Below are positions 1-9,497 of a stretch of 64,000 nt of DNA, piece by piece. Below the pieces are notes generated by a model. The model did no database searches, was not told the DNA's origin, and saw only the letters and a list, made by a program, of their open reading frames with translations. How positions within the stretch are numbered: the first letter of the stretch is position 1; each line of letters starts with the position of its first letter. This DNA comes from Streptomyces liliifuscus (GTDB lineage Bacteria; Actinomycetota; Actinomycetes; Streptomycetales; Streptomycetaceae), in contig NZ_CP066831.1 in assembly GCF_016598615.1 (NCBI RefSeq), positions 4,092,001-4,156,000 on the forward strand. The letters are read 5' to 3'. A program made the translations under genes and the position numbers.

Positions 1-797
1 CCCAGCTCATCGGGCTCGTCTGCGGCCGTGCCTCCGCCGCCGAGCGGGACGTGCTGGAGAACGCGCGCCACCGCTGGCCCGCCGTCCGCTTCGAGGTGCG
101 CAACGTCGCCGTGCAGGGCGTCCACGCGGTCCCCCAGGTCGTCCAGGCCGTGAAGGAGCTGGACGCGCTCGACGACGTGGACGTGATCATCGTGGCGCGC
201 GGCGGCGGCAGCGTGGAGGACCTGCTCCCGTTCTCGGACGAGCAGCTCGTACGGGCGGTCGCGTCCTGCCGTACACCGGTCGTGTCGGCCATCGGGCACG
301 AACCCGACAACCCGTTGCTCGACCACGTGGCGGACCTGCGGGCCTCCACGCCGACCGACGCGGCGAAGAAGGTCGTCCCGGACGTCGGCGAGGAGTACGA
401 GCGCGTCCAGTTCCTGCGGGACCGCGCCCGCCGCAGCGTCCAGTCCTTCATCGACCGGGAGGAGAGGGGCCTCGCGCACGCGCTGGCCCGCCCCTCGATA
501 GAGGATCCGCACCGGATGGTCGACGAGCGCGCGGACCATGTCGCCTCGCTGCTCGACCGCGGCCGCCGTACGCTCGGGCACCTCCTCGACCGTGCCGACT
601 CGGAGCTGACGCACACGCACGCGCGCGTGGTGGCCCTCTCCCCCGCCGCGACCCTCAAGCGGGGTTACGCGGTGTTGCAGAAGGCCGACGGTCACGCGGT
701 CCGGTCCCCGGACGAGGTGACGGCGGAGGAGTCCCTGCGGGCGCGGGTCGCCGAGGGCGAGTTCACGGTACGAGTCGATGTCCGAGACAGACCCTAG
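1..797 (+). CDS. xseA: Exodeoxyribonuclease VII large subunit, C-terminal part
   Basis: The reading frame is already open at base 3 (QLIGLVCGRASAAERD...), so the N-terminal OB-fold is off the window and about 264 residues remain. XseA with XseB degrades single-stranded DNA in repair. The visible part holds the catalytic-domain signature VARGGGSVEDLLPF, the downstream SAIGHEPDNPLLDHVADLRA block, then the long charged helical region (many Arg/Glu, likely coiled coil) and the terminal LKRGYAVLQ motif typical of the family. The stop lies 9 bases before xseB, so the two are almost certainly co-transcribed. Confidence 0.97.
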   Translation, partial: QLIGLVCGRASAAERDVLENARHRWPAVRFEVRNVAVQGVHAVPQVVQAVKELDALDDVDVIIVARGGGSVEDLLPFSDEQLVRAVASCRTPVVSAIGHEPDNPLLDHVADLRASTPTDAAKKVVPDVGEEYERVQFLRDRARRSVQSFIDREERGLAHALARPSIEDPHRMVDERADHVASLLDRGRRTLGHLLDRADSELTHTHARVVALSPAATLKRGYAVLQKADGHAVRSPDEVTAEESLRARVAEGEFTVRVDVRDRP

Positions 798-806
798 GGT
801 GGGCGC

Positions 807-1064
807 ATGACCAGCAGGACGGACGAGGCGCTCGGGTACGAGCAGGCACGGGACGAGCTCATCGAGGTCGTACGACGCCTGGAGGCGGGCGGTACGACAC
901 TTGAGGAGTCGCTCGCCCTGTGGGAGCGGGGCGAGGAGTTGGCGAAGGTGTGCCGGCGGTGGCTTGACGGCGCCCGCGCCCGCCTCGACGCGGCTCTGGC
1001 GGGGGCGGGGGATGACGCCGAGGAGGAGTCCGGCGACTCCGGCTCCGGTTCCGACACCCAGTAA
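807..1064 (+). CDS. xseB: Exodeoxyribonuclease VII small subunit
   Basis: 85 residues, the normal length for XseB, the small helical subunit that binds the coiled-coil region of XseA. The conserved core ALGYEQARDELIEVVRRLEA followed by TTLEESLALWERGEELAKVC is diagnostic. The C-terminus after about residue 68 is an acidic Glu/Asp/Ser/Gly tail of low complexity. The ATG start 9 bases after xseA has GGGTGGGCGC just upstream. It is the last gene of the xseAB unit; tandem 11-bp repeats follow its stop. Confidence 0.95.
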   Translation: MTSRTDEALGYEQARDELIEVVRRLEAGGTTLEESLALWERGEELAKVCRRWLDGARARLDAALAGAGDDAEEESGDSGSGSDTQ

Positions 1065-1084
1065 CCCCCTGGTGGCTCCCTTGT

Positions 1085-1128
1085 AGATCGCTTGCAGATC
1101 GCTTGCAGATCGCTTGCAGATCGCTTCC
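1085..1128. repeat. Four tandem 11-bp repeats
   Basis: The unit AGATCGCTTGC is repeated exactly three times, followed by AGATCGCTTCC. The array starts 20 bases after the xseB stop. The 11-bp period is close to one helical turn, so all copies face the same side of the DNA. It is not palindromic enough to be a terminator. Confidence 0.9.
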
Positions 1129-1204
1129 CGGACACACCCCTCACACTCTCGTTCACAACGGCTTCGCCAACCCTCGCCGCCTGTGAACCGGATCACCATG
1201 CTCC

Positions 1205-1229
1205 AGTTTTGGTTGAATACTAAACTTCA
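1205..1229 (+). promoter_or_regulatory. AT-rich dyad upstream of the reductase gene, candidate operator
   Basis: Within otherwise very GC-rich DNA this patch contains AGTTT (1205-1209) mirrored by AAACT (1222-1226), and TGAA (1214-1217) mirrored by TTCA (1226-1229). It lies about 70 bases before the reductase start, where an operator or promoter is expected. MarR- and HxlR-type regulators often bind AT-rich dyads like this; the regulator is not identified. Confidence 0.4.
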
Positions 1230-1299
1230 TCGACGTACCTTCGGAAGTGCAAGGAGATCCCCCCACAGGGTTCGCCGCACTCCCCGAAAAGGTTGATTC

Positions 1300-1890
1300 A
1301 TGTCCCTCGTTCTTGACCCCACCGCTCAGGACCTGCTCTTCCGCGAGGCCCGCACCGCGAACGCCTTCACCGACGAGCCCGTCTCCGAGGAGCAGGTGCA
1401 GGCGATCTACGACCTGGTCAAGTTCGGCCCGACCGCCTTCAACCAGTCCCCGCTGCGCATCACCCTGGTCCGCTCCGCCGAGGCCCGCGAGCGCCTGGTG
1501 CAGCACATGTCCGAGGGCAACCAGCCGAAGACGGCCACCGCGCCGCTCGTCGCGATCCTCTCCGCGGACAACGAGTTCCACGAGGAACTCCCGCACCTCT
1601 TCCCGCACTTCCCGCAGGCCAAGGACGTCTTCTTCGCCGAGCGTCCGGCCCGTGAGGGTGCCGCCTCCCTCAACGCCGCGCTGCAGGCCGCGTACTTCAT
1701 CATCGGTGTCCGTGCCGCCGGCCTGGCCGCCGGTCCGATGACGGGCTTCGACTTCGCGGGCGTCCAGAAGGAGTTCCTCGACGGCGACCACACCCCGCTG
1801 ATGGTGGTCAACATCGGCAGGCCGGCCGAGGACGCCTGGTTCCCGCGCTCCCCGCGCCTGGAGGCCGACCAGGTCATCACGACGGTCTGA
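1300..1890 (+). CDS. Malonic semialdehyde reductase / nitroreductase-family protein (RutE/HadB-like)
   Basis: 196 residues, the usual size for the RutE/HadB branch of the FMN-dependent nitroreductase fold, which reduces malonic semialdehyde to 3-hydroxypropionate using NAD(P)H. Recognisable blocks are LLFREARTANAFTDEPVS, the FMN-contact GPTAFNQSPLRI, SLNAALQAAYFIIGVRAAGL and PMTGFD. A GAAAAGG Shine-Dalgarno lies 8-9 bases before the ATG. It is monocistronic: an AT-rich dyad precedes it and a strong bidirectional hairpin follows. The true physiological substrate in this organism is inferred from family only. Confidence 0.88.
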   Translation: MSLVLDPTAQDLLFREARTANAFTDEPVSEEQVQAIYDLVKFGPTAFNQSPLRITLVRSAEARERLVQHMSEGNQPKTATAPLVAILSADNEFHEELPHLFPHFPQAKDVFFAERPAREGAASLNAALQAAYFIIGVRAAGLAAGPMTGFDFAGVQKEFLDGDHTPLMVVNIGRPAEDAWFPRSPRLEADQVITTV

Positions 1891-1901
1891 CGACCCTCGC
1901 C

Positions 1902-1955
1902 GCACGTATGAGGACGGCCCCCGGCACGAATGCCGGGGGCCGTCCTCATGCGTGC
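1902..1955. terminator. Bidirectional hairpin terminator
   Basis: A perfect 19-bp stem (1908-1926 with 1931-1949) around the tetraloop CGAA, extended by a further 6 pairs including one G-T. It lies between two convergent genes and just clears the stop codon of each, so it probably ends transcription from both sides. Confidence 0.9.
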
Positions 1956-1960
1956 GGGCC

Positions 1961-2479
1961 CTACTCCGTCTTCAGGGCCTGCGCCATCTTCGTCAGCTGA
2001 GCGAAGGACGCCGTGCCGGTCACGACCGTCGTGGAACCCTTCTCCCGGAGGACGAGAGCGTCGTACTTCGCGCCCTCGTACCGCTCCCAGGAGCGCTCGC
2101 CTATGCGCTGCGTCGTGTTCGTCTCCTCGGCGCCCTGGCTCGCGTCGTCGATGAACGTGACGGGCTTCTGAGTCGACTGCTCGATCGCCACGTACTCACC
2201 GTCGGGATCGTGGAAGCCGAGGTGCCACGCGTCGAAGTCGGCGCCCTGGAACCGCACCGACGTCGCCTTCCACTCCTTGGACAGGCCCTCGGGCGCCGCC
2301 ACCGGATAGGCGGCCGCACGGCGGGCCGTCAGGAGTTCCACGCGGTAGTCGACCCGCTTGAGAGGGGGCTCCGAGTCGTCATTGGGAATGAAGACGTAGA
2401 TAAAGCCCGCGACTATCCCGATCAGGCCCAGGGACAACACCATGTCCCGGACCGTCTGCTTGCCTTTCATACCTGCCAC
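1961..2479 (-). CDS. DUF4245 domain-containing membrane-anchored protein
   Basis: 172 residues. One N-terminal transmembrane segment (about 15-33, MVLSLGLIGIVAGFIYVFIP) follows a short basic cytoplasmic leader MAGMKGKQ, so the rest should be extracytoplasmic. The soluble part (PLKRVDYRVELLTARRAA, ATSVRFQGADFDAWHLGF, RSWERYEGAKYDALVL) matches the actinobacterial DUF4245 family, which has no known function. It is transcribed divergently from glpX with 125 bases between them, an arrangement I recall as conserved in Streptomyces. Confidence 0.85.
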   Translation of the reverse strand: MAGMKGKQTVRDMVLSLGLIGIVAGFIYVFIPNDDSEPPLKRVDYRVELLTARRAAAYPVAAPEGLSKEWKATSVRFQGADFDAWHLGFHDPDGEYVAIEQSTQKPVTFIDDASQGAEETNTTQRIGERSWERYEGAKYDALVLREKGSTTVVTGTASFAQLTKMAQALKTE

Positions 2480-2604
2480 GCCCCCATCGTCGCAGGTGTA
2501 CTGGTCTGCTCATCCGTGGGCCCCCCTGCTCATTTTGTCGGACTGAGGATAGAGTCGGCCCGAACCCTCATCCGGCCGTCGTCGTATCAGAAAGGTGCGC
2601 TCCG

Positions 2605-3636
2605 ATGACCGAGCATCACTTGCCGTCCGAACTCGAGGTCCCGTCCGAGGCCCCCGACCGAAACCTCGCCCTTGAGCTCGTCCGGGTCACCGAAGCCGCC
2701 GCCATGGCCGCGGGCCGCTGGGTCGGCCGCGGCGACAAGAACGGCGCCGACGGCGCGGCCGTACGGGCCATGCGGACCCTCGTCTCCACCGTCTCGATGA
2801 ACGGCGTCGTCGTCATCGGCGAGGGCGAGAAGGACGAGGCCCCGATGCTCTTCAACGGGGAGCGCGTCGGAGACGGGACGGGCCCCGAGTGCGACATCGC
2901 CGTCGACCCGATCGACGGCACCACGCTCACCGCGAAGGGCATGACGAACGCGATCGCGGTGCTGGCCGCCGCCGACCGCGGCACCATGTTCGACCCGTCC
3001 GCGGTCTTCTACATGGACAAACTGGTCACCGGCCCCGAGGCCGCCGACTTCGTCGACATCAACGCGCCCGTGTCCGTGAACATCCGCCGGGTCGCCAAGG
3101 CCAAGCGCGTCACGCCCGAGGACGTCACGGTCGTCATCCTCGACCGGCCGCGCCACGACGGCATCATCAAGGAGATCCGGGAGACCGGCGCGCGCATCAA
3201 GCTCATCTCCGACGGCGATGTCGCGGGCTCCATCCTGGCGCTGCGCGAGGGCACCGGAATCGACCTGCTGCTCGGCATCGGCGGTACGCCCGAGGGCATC
3301 ATCTCCGCCTGTGCGGTGAAGTGCCTGGGCGGCACGATCCAGGGCAAGTTGTGGCCCAAGGAGGACGAGGAGCGGCAGCGCGCGATCGACGCGGGGCACG
3401 ACCTCGACCGGGTCCTGTTCACCGACGACCTGGTCTCCGGCGAGAACGTCTTCTTCGTGGCCACCGGGATCACCGACGGCGAGTTGCTGCGGGGCGTTCG
3501 CTATCGGCCCGAGACCGCGACGACCGACTCCATCGTGATGCGGTCGAAGTCGGGGACGGTTCGGCAGATCAACTCGGAGCACCGGCTGGCGAAGCTGCGG
3601 GCGTACAGCGCGATCGACTTCGACAGGGCGAAGTAG
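2605..3636 (+). CDS. glpX: Class II fructose-1,6-bisphosphatase
   Basis: 343 residues. GlpX hydrolyses fructose 1,6-bisphosphate to fructose 6-phosphate, the committed step of gluconeogenesis, and is metal-dependent. Visible metal/phosphate motifs are GEGEKDEAPM (72-81) and DPIDGTTL (101-108, with the paired Asp ligands), followed by the sugar-phosphate region GGTPEGIISACAVKCLGG. An AAAGG ribosome site precedes the ATG. It stands alone between the divergent DUF4245 gene and the convergent WhiB-like gene. Class II is the standard actinobacterial FBPase. Confidence 0.97.
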   Translation: MTEHHLPSELEVPSEAPDRNLALELVRVTEAAAMAAGRWVGRGDKNGADGAAVRAMRTLVSTVSMNGVVVIGEGEKDEAPMLFNGERVGDGTGPECDIAVDPIDGTTLTAKGMTNAIAVLAAADRGTMFDPSAVFYMDKLVTGPEAADFVDINAPVSVNIRRVAKAKRVTPEDVTVVILDRPRHDGIIKEIRETGARIKLISDGDVAGSILALREGTGIDLLLGIGGTPEGIISACAVKCLGGTIQGKLWPKEDEERQRAIDAGHDLDRVLFTDDLVSGENVFFVATGITDGELLRGVRYRPETATTDSIVMRSKSGTVRQINSEHRLAKLRAYSAIDFDRAK

Positions 3637-3682
3637 TTCTCTGTTCGAGCGTGCCATGCGGACCGTGGGTGACTGCGGGTCC

Positions 3683-3726
3683 GTGGGGGCTGGTCGCGCA
3701 GTTCCCCGCGCCCCTGAAGGGGCGCG
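3683..3726. repeat. Interspersed GCGCAGTTCCCCGCGCCCC element, copy 1
   Basis: Contains the family core (GGGGGCTGGTCGCGCAGTTC then CCCGCGCCCCT) and a 9-bp stem CGCGCCCCT / AGGGGCGCG with a 2-base spacer (3707-3726). It lies 47 bases after the glpX stop. The same sequence recurs at seven other intergenic or gene-end positions in this window. Confidence 0.9.
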
Positions 3727-3809
3727 TTCTGGCGGCGCGGCAGCAAGCTCTGCGCCGCAGACGTGACGCAACGGCAGAAGCTGCGGCGAAGCGGCTGATT
3801 CTTGTACGG

Positions 3810-3846
3810 CGATGGGGCGCCCCTTGTGCGGAGGGGCGCCCCATCG
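3810..3846. terminator. Hairpin terminator between glpX and the WhiB-like gene
   Basis: A perfect 15-bp stem, CGATGGGGCGCCCCT (3810-3824) with its complement (3832-3846), and a 7-base loop. It sits 10 bases beyond the stop of the minus-strand WhiB-like gene and faces glpX from the other side. Confidence 0.85.
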
Positions 3847-3855
3847 GTGTGAGTG

Positions 3856-4233
3856 TCAGCCGGCGGCGGCTATCGGGCCTGTGGCGCGGGCCGCCTTCTG
3901 CAGTTCGAGGTCGCGGCGGCGGCGCCGGGCCAGGACGACTCGGCGCTCGGCGGCGGTGAGGCCGCCCCAGACCCCGTACGGCTCGGGTTGCAGCAGTGCG
4001 TGCTCGCGGCATTCGACCATCACCGGACAGCGTGCGCAGACCCGCTTGGCCGCCTCCTCCCGGGACAGCCGGGCCGCGGTGGGTTCTTTCGAGGGCGCGA
4101 AGAACAGCCCGGCCTCGTCGCGGCGGCACACGGCCTCCGTGTGCCAAGGGGCGTCCTGGTCCCTCTCCCGCACCGGCGCCGGCTGGGGCGGAACGGCGGC
4201 GACCTGCAGGGACTGATGCGGCGGATGCAGCAC
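3856..4233 (-). CDS. WhiB-family iron-sulfur transcriptional regulator
   Basis: 125 residues. WhiB-like proteins carry an O2/NO-sensitive [4Fe-4S] cluster and regulate development, redox or antibiotic response in actinobacteria. The four cluster cysteines are present as C36, C66, C69 and C75 (CARCP...ECREH), followed by the GVWGG turn (87-91) and the basic DNA-binding tail LARRRRRDLELQ. The start is a GTG with AGGAG six bases upstream. The first 28 residues are Pro/Gln-rich and variable. By position next to glpX it resembles the wbl gene in that place in S. coelicolor; I do not assign a letter. Confidence 0.93.
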   Translation of the reverse strand: MLHPPHQSLQVAAVPPQPAPVRERDQDAPWHTEAVCRRDEAGLFFAPSKEPTAARLSREEAAKRVCARCPVMVECREHALLQPEPYGVWGGLTAAERRVVLARRRRRDLELQKAARATGPIAAAG

Positions 4234-4396
4234 GGTCTACTCCTGACGACGGCTTCGCGAGCGAGAGACGATGCAGCAAGGCCTACCCGCTGTACGCGCG
4301 CCTATGCACTCAGTTCCGAAGCGCGGGAGATCTCGACCGGCACTGGACCGTCACTACTGGACCAATACCCTCCGCTCGCCGCGAAATTCGCGACCG

Positions 4397-5098
4397 TCAA
4401 TGCCCGAGGTGTTTGCGCAACTTGGCGTTCACCCGGTCCCCGACCCGGTCCAGGATGTCCTCGATCAGCTTGCCCCGCTTGGGTTTTGCCTCGATATTTC
4501 CCAGTACGGCCAGTCCGTCCACGTACACCACGGGTGCGTCGTGGTCGGTCGAATCGAGCGTGTCCACCTCGAAGTTGCCCAGGACCCCGCCGCCGTTGCC
4601 GCGCAACGACACGTTCTCCGGGACGCGGATCTCGACGTTGCCGAAGACCGCTATCGCCTTGATCACGACCTGCTGGTGCTCGAAGACCGCCTCGCTGAGG
4701 TCTATCTCGACGCTGCCGAAGATCGCGTACGCGTGCGTGCGGCGGCCGATGCGCCAGCGGCCCTTGCGGACCGCCGCGCTGAAGACCGCCACCACGTTCT
4801 CCTCGGCGACCGGGGGGACCGTGCCCGGGGTGGGGCGGTTCGGCGCCGGGGCGAACGTCTCCGACGGGCGGGAGCGGTGGGCCACCGGCAGGTCCGCCAC
4901 GAGGGGCTCCAGCTCTCCGACGGTCTTCGCACGGAAGACGTCCTCGACCCGCTCGGAGTGCTCCTCCGCGGTGAGGCGGCCCTCGGCGAGGGCCTCGCGC
5001 AGGATGTCCGCCGTCCGGTCGCGGTCGGCGTCGGACGCCCGGAGGTCGGTCTGCTTCCGAAGGTCGGGTGCGGGTGAGGTGCGCTTCTCTAGGTCCAC
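4397..5098 (-). CDS. DUF1707 and LiaF-like C-terminal domain protein
   Basis: 233 residues. Residues 18-70 (RASDADRDRTADILREALAE...EHSERVEDVFRAKTVGELEP) are a DUF1707 domain, found in actinobacterial regulators and membrane proteins. Residues 100-210 hold repeated beta-strand blocks (AIFGSVEIDLSEA, AVFGNVEIRVPEN, AVLGNIEAK) like the cell-wall stress protein LiaF C-terminus. No membrane segment is seen, so it is probably cytoplasmic. The GTG start has no Shine-Dalgarno but a TACGCT hexamer lies 6 bases upstream, which suggests a leaderless message. The function is unknown. Confidence 0.85.
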   Translation of the reverse strand: MDLEKRTSPAPDLRKQTDLRASDADRDRTADILREALAEGRLTAEEHSERVEDVFRAKTVGELEPLVADLPVAHRSRPSETFAPAPNRPTPGTVPPVAEENVVAVFSAAVRKGRWRIGRRTHAYAIFGSVEIDLSEAVFEHQQVVIKAIAVFGNVEIRVPENVSLRGNGGGVLGNFEVDTLDSTDHDAPVVYVDGLAVLGNIEAKPKRGKLIEDILDRVGDRVNAKLRKHLGH

Positions 5099-5104
5099 GA
5101 CAGC

Positions 5105-5110
5105 AGCGTA
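5105..5110 (-). promoter_or_regulatory. Candidate leaderless -10 box of the DUF1707 gene
   Basis: TACGCT on the minus strand fits TANNNT and is 6 bases before the GTG codon, so transcription would begin at or within a base of the start codon. No ribosome site is present. Confidence 0.45.
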
Positions 5111-5116
5111 CCCAAA

Positions 5117-5130
5117 CGCGATAGATCGCG
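5117..5130. promoter_or_regulatory. Palindrome CGCGAT-AG-ATCGCG, candidate operator
   Basis: Six-base arms are perfect with a 2-base spacer. It lies immediately upstream of the proposed -10 box of the DUF1707 gene, where a bound regulator would overlap the spacer/-35 region. The regulator is unknown. Confidence 0.4.
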
Positions 5131-5256
5131 ACTAGGGGGTGTGGACGGCGAACTGAGCCTTACCTCACAAGCTTGGTGTCAGTAGCAGGTTCTACGCTGG
5201 TGGGCGCCCGCCAATGGAGGCCGGCCGCTGTCTGTCGATGAAGGAATGTGGGCGAG

Positions 5257-6924
<1,668 letters not shown>

Positions 6925-6948
6925 CCGGTTCGTCGCGACAAGCTTTTT

Positions 6949-7158
6949 TCGCCCCCGCCGCCCCTACCCATTCCCGTCACTACTCGGGGGCTCCGCCCCC
7001 GAACCCCCGCTCCTCAAACGCCGGAGGGGCTGAAGATTTCGCGGCCCGGGCCGACAACTTCAGCCCGTCCGGCGTTTGAGGACGAGGCCGTTCAGGCCGA
7101 AAGGGGGGTCTGGGGGCGCAGCCCCCGGGGGACGGGAATGGGTAGGGGCGGCGGGGGC
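6949..7158. repeat. ~210-bp imperfect inverted repeat between the fumarase genes
   Basis: Perfect 28-bp outer arms (6951-6978 and 7131-7158, GCCCCCGCCGCCCCTACCCA... and its complement) enclose a second pair built on GGGGGCTCCGCCCCC, and an inner pair containing CTCAAACGCCGG, with the palindrome CGGCCCGGGCCG near the centre. The left 30 bases recur exactly at 23695-23724. No ORF is inside. It looks like a non-autonomous repetitive element or a very large hairpin; a TTTTTT run at 6944-6949 precedes it. Confidence 0.85.
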
Positions 7159-7170
7159 GCTGTATGTCTC

Positions 7171-8556
7171 ATGAGCGACTACCGGATCGAACACGACTCC
7201 ATGGGTGAAGTCCGCGTCCCCGCGGACGCGAAATGGCGGGCGCAGACCCAGCGTGCCGTCGAGAACTTCCCCATCTCCGGGCAGCGGATCGAGCGGGCGC
7301 ACATCGAGGCCCTCGCCAGGATCAAGGCGGCCGCGGCAAAGGTGAACGCCGGGCTCGGGGTGCTCGACAAGGACGTCTCGGAGGCCATCCAGGAGGCGGC
7401 CGCGGAGGTCGTGGACGGGAAGTGGGACGAGCACTTCCCGGTGGACGTTTTTCAGACAGGCTCCGGCACCTCGTCCAACATGAACACGAACGAGGTCATC
7501 GCCACACTGGCGACGGAACGGCTCGGCAGGGACGTACATCCGAACGACCATGTGAACGCCTCGCAGTCCAGCAACGACGTCTTCCCCTCGTCCATCCACA
7601 TCGCCGCGACCGCCGCCGTCACCCGCGATCTCGTCCCCGCCCTGGAGCACCTCGCGGACGCGCTCACCCGCAAGTCCGAGGAGTTCGCCGACGTCGTGAA
7701 GTCCGGGCGTACTCATCTGATGGACGCGACGCCGGTGACGCTCGGGCAGGAGTTCGGCGGGTACTCCGCCCAGGTGCGGTACGGGATCGAGCGGCTTCAG
7801 GCCTCCCTGCCGCGGCTCGCCGAGCTTCCCCTCGGGGGAACCGCCGTGGGGACCGGGATCAATACCCCGCCCGGGTTCTCCGCCGCCGTGATCGCCGAGG
7901 TCGCACGGAGCACCGGGCTGCCGCTCACCGAGGCGCGCGACCACTTCGAGGCGCAGGGGGCGCGGGACGGGATCGTCGAGACCAGTGGGCAGCTCCGGAC
8001 CATCGCTGTCGGGCTCACCAAGATCGCCAATGATCTGCGGTGGATGGCCTCCGGGCCCCGTACCGGTCTGGCCGAGATCAGCCTTCCCGACCTCCAGCCC
8101 GGTTCGTCGATCATGCCCGGCAAGGTGAATCCGGTCATTCCCGAGGCCGTACTGATGGTCGCCGCGCAGGTGACCGGGAACGACGCGACGATCGCCACCG
8201 CCGGGGCCTCCGGGAACTTCGAGCTCAACGTGATGCTGCCGGTCATCGCCAGGAACGTACTGGAGTCGGTCCGGCTCCTCGCGAACGTCTCGCGGCTGCT
8301 CGCCGACCGGACCGTCGACGGGATCACCGCCAACCGCGAGCGGGCCCGCGAGTACGCCGAGTCGTCGCCGTCGGTCGTGACACCGCTGAACAAGTACATC
8401 GGGTACGAGGAGGCCGCGAAGGTCGCCAAGAAGGCGCTCGCCGAGCGGAAGACCATCCGCGAGGTCGTCCTGGAGTCGGGCTACGTCGAGCGTGGCGACC
8501 TCACCCGGGAGCAGCTGGACGAGGCCCTGGATGTCCTGCGGATGACGCGCCCGTAA
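7171..8556 (+). CDS. fumC: Class II fumarate hydratase
   Basis: 461 residues from the ATG that gives MSDYRIEHDSMGEVRVPADA, the family N-terminus; an upstream ATG at 7138 would lie inside the repeat element. FumC is the oxygen-stable, cofactor-free homotetrameric fumarase. Motifs: TGSGTSSNMNTNEVIA, NDHVNASQSSNDVFPSSIHI, SGRTHLMDATPVTLGQEF and the superfamily signature GSSIMPGKVNP (mobile serine loop) near residue 315. No clear Shine-Dalgarno is visible; the repeat arm ends 12 bases before the start, so the promoter must be in or beyond the repeat. Confidence 0.96.
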   Translation: MSDYRIEHDSMGEVRVPADAKWRAQTQRAVENFPISGQRIERAHIEALARIKAAAAKVNAGLGVLDKDVSEAIQEAAAEVVDGKWDEHFPVDVFQTGSGTSSNMNTNEVIATLATERLGRDVHPNDHVNASQSSNDVFPSSIHIAATAAVTRDLVPALEHLADALTRKSEEFADVVKSGRTHLMDATPVTLGQEFGGYSAQVRYGIERLQASLPRLAELPLGGTAVGTGINTPPGFSAAVIAEVARSTGLPLTEARDHFEAQGARDGIVETSGQLRTIAVGLTKIANDLRWMASGPRTGLAEISLPDLQPGSSIMPGKVNPVIPEAVLMVAAQVTGNDATIATAGASGNFELNVMLPVIARNVLESVRLLANVSRLLADRTVDGITANRERAREYAESSPSVVTPLNKYIGYEEAAKVAKKALAERKTIREVVLESGYVERGDLTREQLDEALDVLRMTRP

Positions 8557-8617
8557 CGGCATTCGGCCCGGCGCGCGAACCGTGACGCGCGCCGCAGCGT
8601 CGTATGCCATGGGCACC

Positions 8618-8623
8618 TAATAT
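8618..8623 (+). promoter_or_regulatory. Candidate leaderless -10 box (TAATAT) of the DUF402 gene
   Basis: TAATAT is a near-consensus -10 hexamer in GC-rich DNA and ends 6 bases before the ATG at 8630, so the +1 would be the start codon. There is no Shine-Dalgarno before that ATG. Confidence 0.6.
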
Positions 8624-8629
8624 CTGTTC

Positions 8630-9322
8630 ATGGCAGAGGGTGGAGCGGTGACACAAGTGGAAGCGGGCGGGTCGGCGGCGTACTGGAACCCCGGGAGTCA
8701 GATCCTGTGGCGTTACCGGGAGAACGCCGGCGAGCGCTTCCACATCGTGCGCCCCGTGACCGTCGTGCGGGACGACGAGGAGCTGCTCGCCGTGTGGCTG
8801 GCCCCCGGGACGGAGTGTGTGAAGCCCGTCCTCGCCGACGGCACGCCCGTGCACGTGGAGCCGCTGGAGTCCCGTTACACCAAGCCGAGGACCGTGCAGC
8901 GCGGCCACTGGTTCGGCACCGGTGTGCTGAAGCTGGCGCGGCCCGGTGAGCCGTGGTCGGTGTGGCTGTTCTGGGAGCCGGGCTGGCAGTTCAAGAACTG
9001 GTACGTCAACTTGGAGGAACCGCTGGCCAGATGGGCCGGCGGGGTGGACTCCGAGGACCACTTCCTCGACATCTCGGTGCACCCGGACCGGACTTGGGGC
9101 TGGCGCGACGAGGACGAGTTCGCGCAGGCCCAGCGGGACGGCCTGATGGACGAGGGGCTGGCCGCGCGGGTGCGGGAGGCCGGCCGGGCCGCGGTGGAGG
9201 TGATCCGCGCCTGGGGCCCGCCGTTGTCGGACGGCTGGCAGCACTGGCGCCCCGATCCGTCCTGGTCCGTACCGTCACTGCCGGACGACTGGGATCGTAC
9301 GCCCGCGCACGTGTCCACGTGA
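8630..9322 (+). CDS. DUF402 domain protein (FomD/nucleotide phosphatase-like)
   Basis: 230 residues. DUF402 proteins are metal-dependent nucleotide phosphate hydrolases, such as FomD of fosfomycin biosynthesis and staphylococcal nucleoside tri/diphosphatase. The domain spans most of the chain: IVRPVTVVRDDEELLAVWLA, the loop YTKPRTVQRGHWF, VWLFWEPGWQFKNWYVNLEE, and acidic metal-site residues in EDHFLDISVHPD and WGWRDEDEFAQA. The ATG at 8630 fits a leaderless transcript; a GTG at 8648 is possible but badly spaced from GGTGGAG. The substrate cannot be read from the sequence. Confidence 0.88.
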   Translation: MAEGGAVTQVEAGGSAAYWNPGSQILWRYRENAGERFHIVRPVTVVRDDEELLAVWLAPGTECVKPVLADGTPVHVEPLESRYTKPRTVQRGHWFGTGVLKLARPGEPWSVWLFWEPGWQFKNWYVNLEEPLARWAGGVDSEDHFLDISVHPDRTWGWRDEDEFAQAQRDGLMDEGLAARVREAGRAAVEVIRAWGPPLSDGWQHWRPDPSWSVPSLPDDWDRTPAHVST

Positions 9323-9497
9323 GACCCTTGATGTGCCCCCGTGGTAGAACCGTAGGATCGTCCTCCGCAACGAACAGTCACGGTCGGTGCGCAGCACCGT
9401 CGTTGAGGAGTGGTGGTCGGGTGGCGGGCGGGCGCGAGGCGACAACTCCCGGAGCACACGCTGGGCTTGACCGAACGTCACCGAGGGGCGGCAGGAC

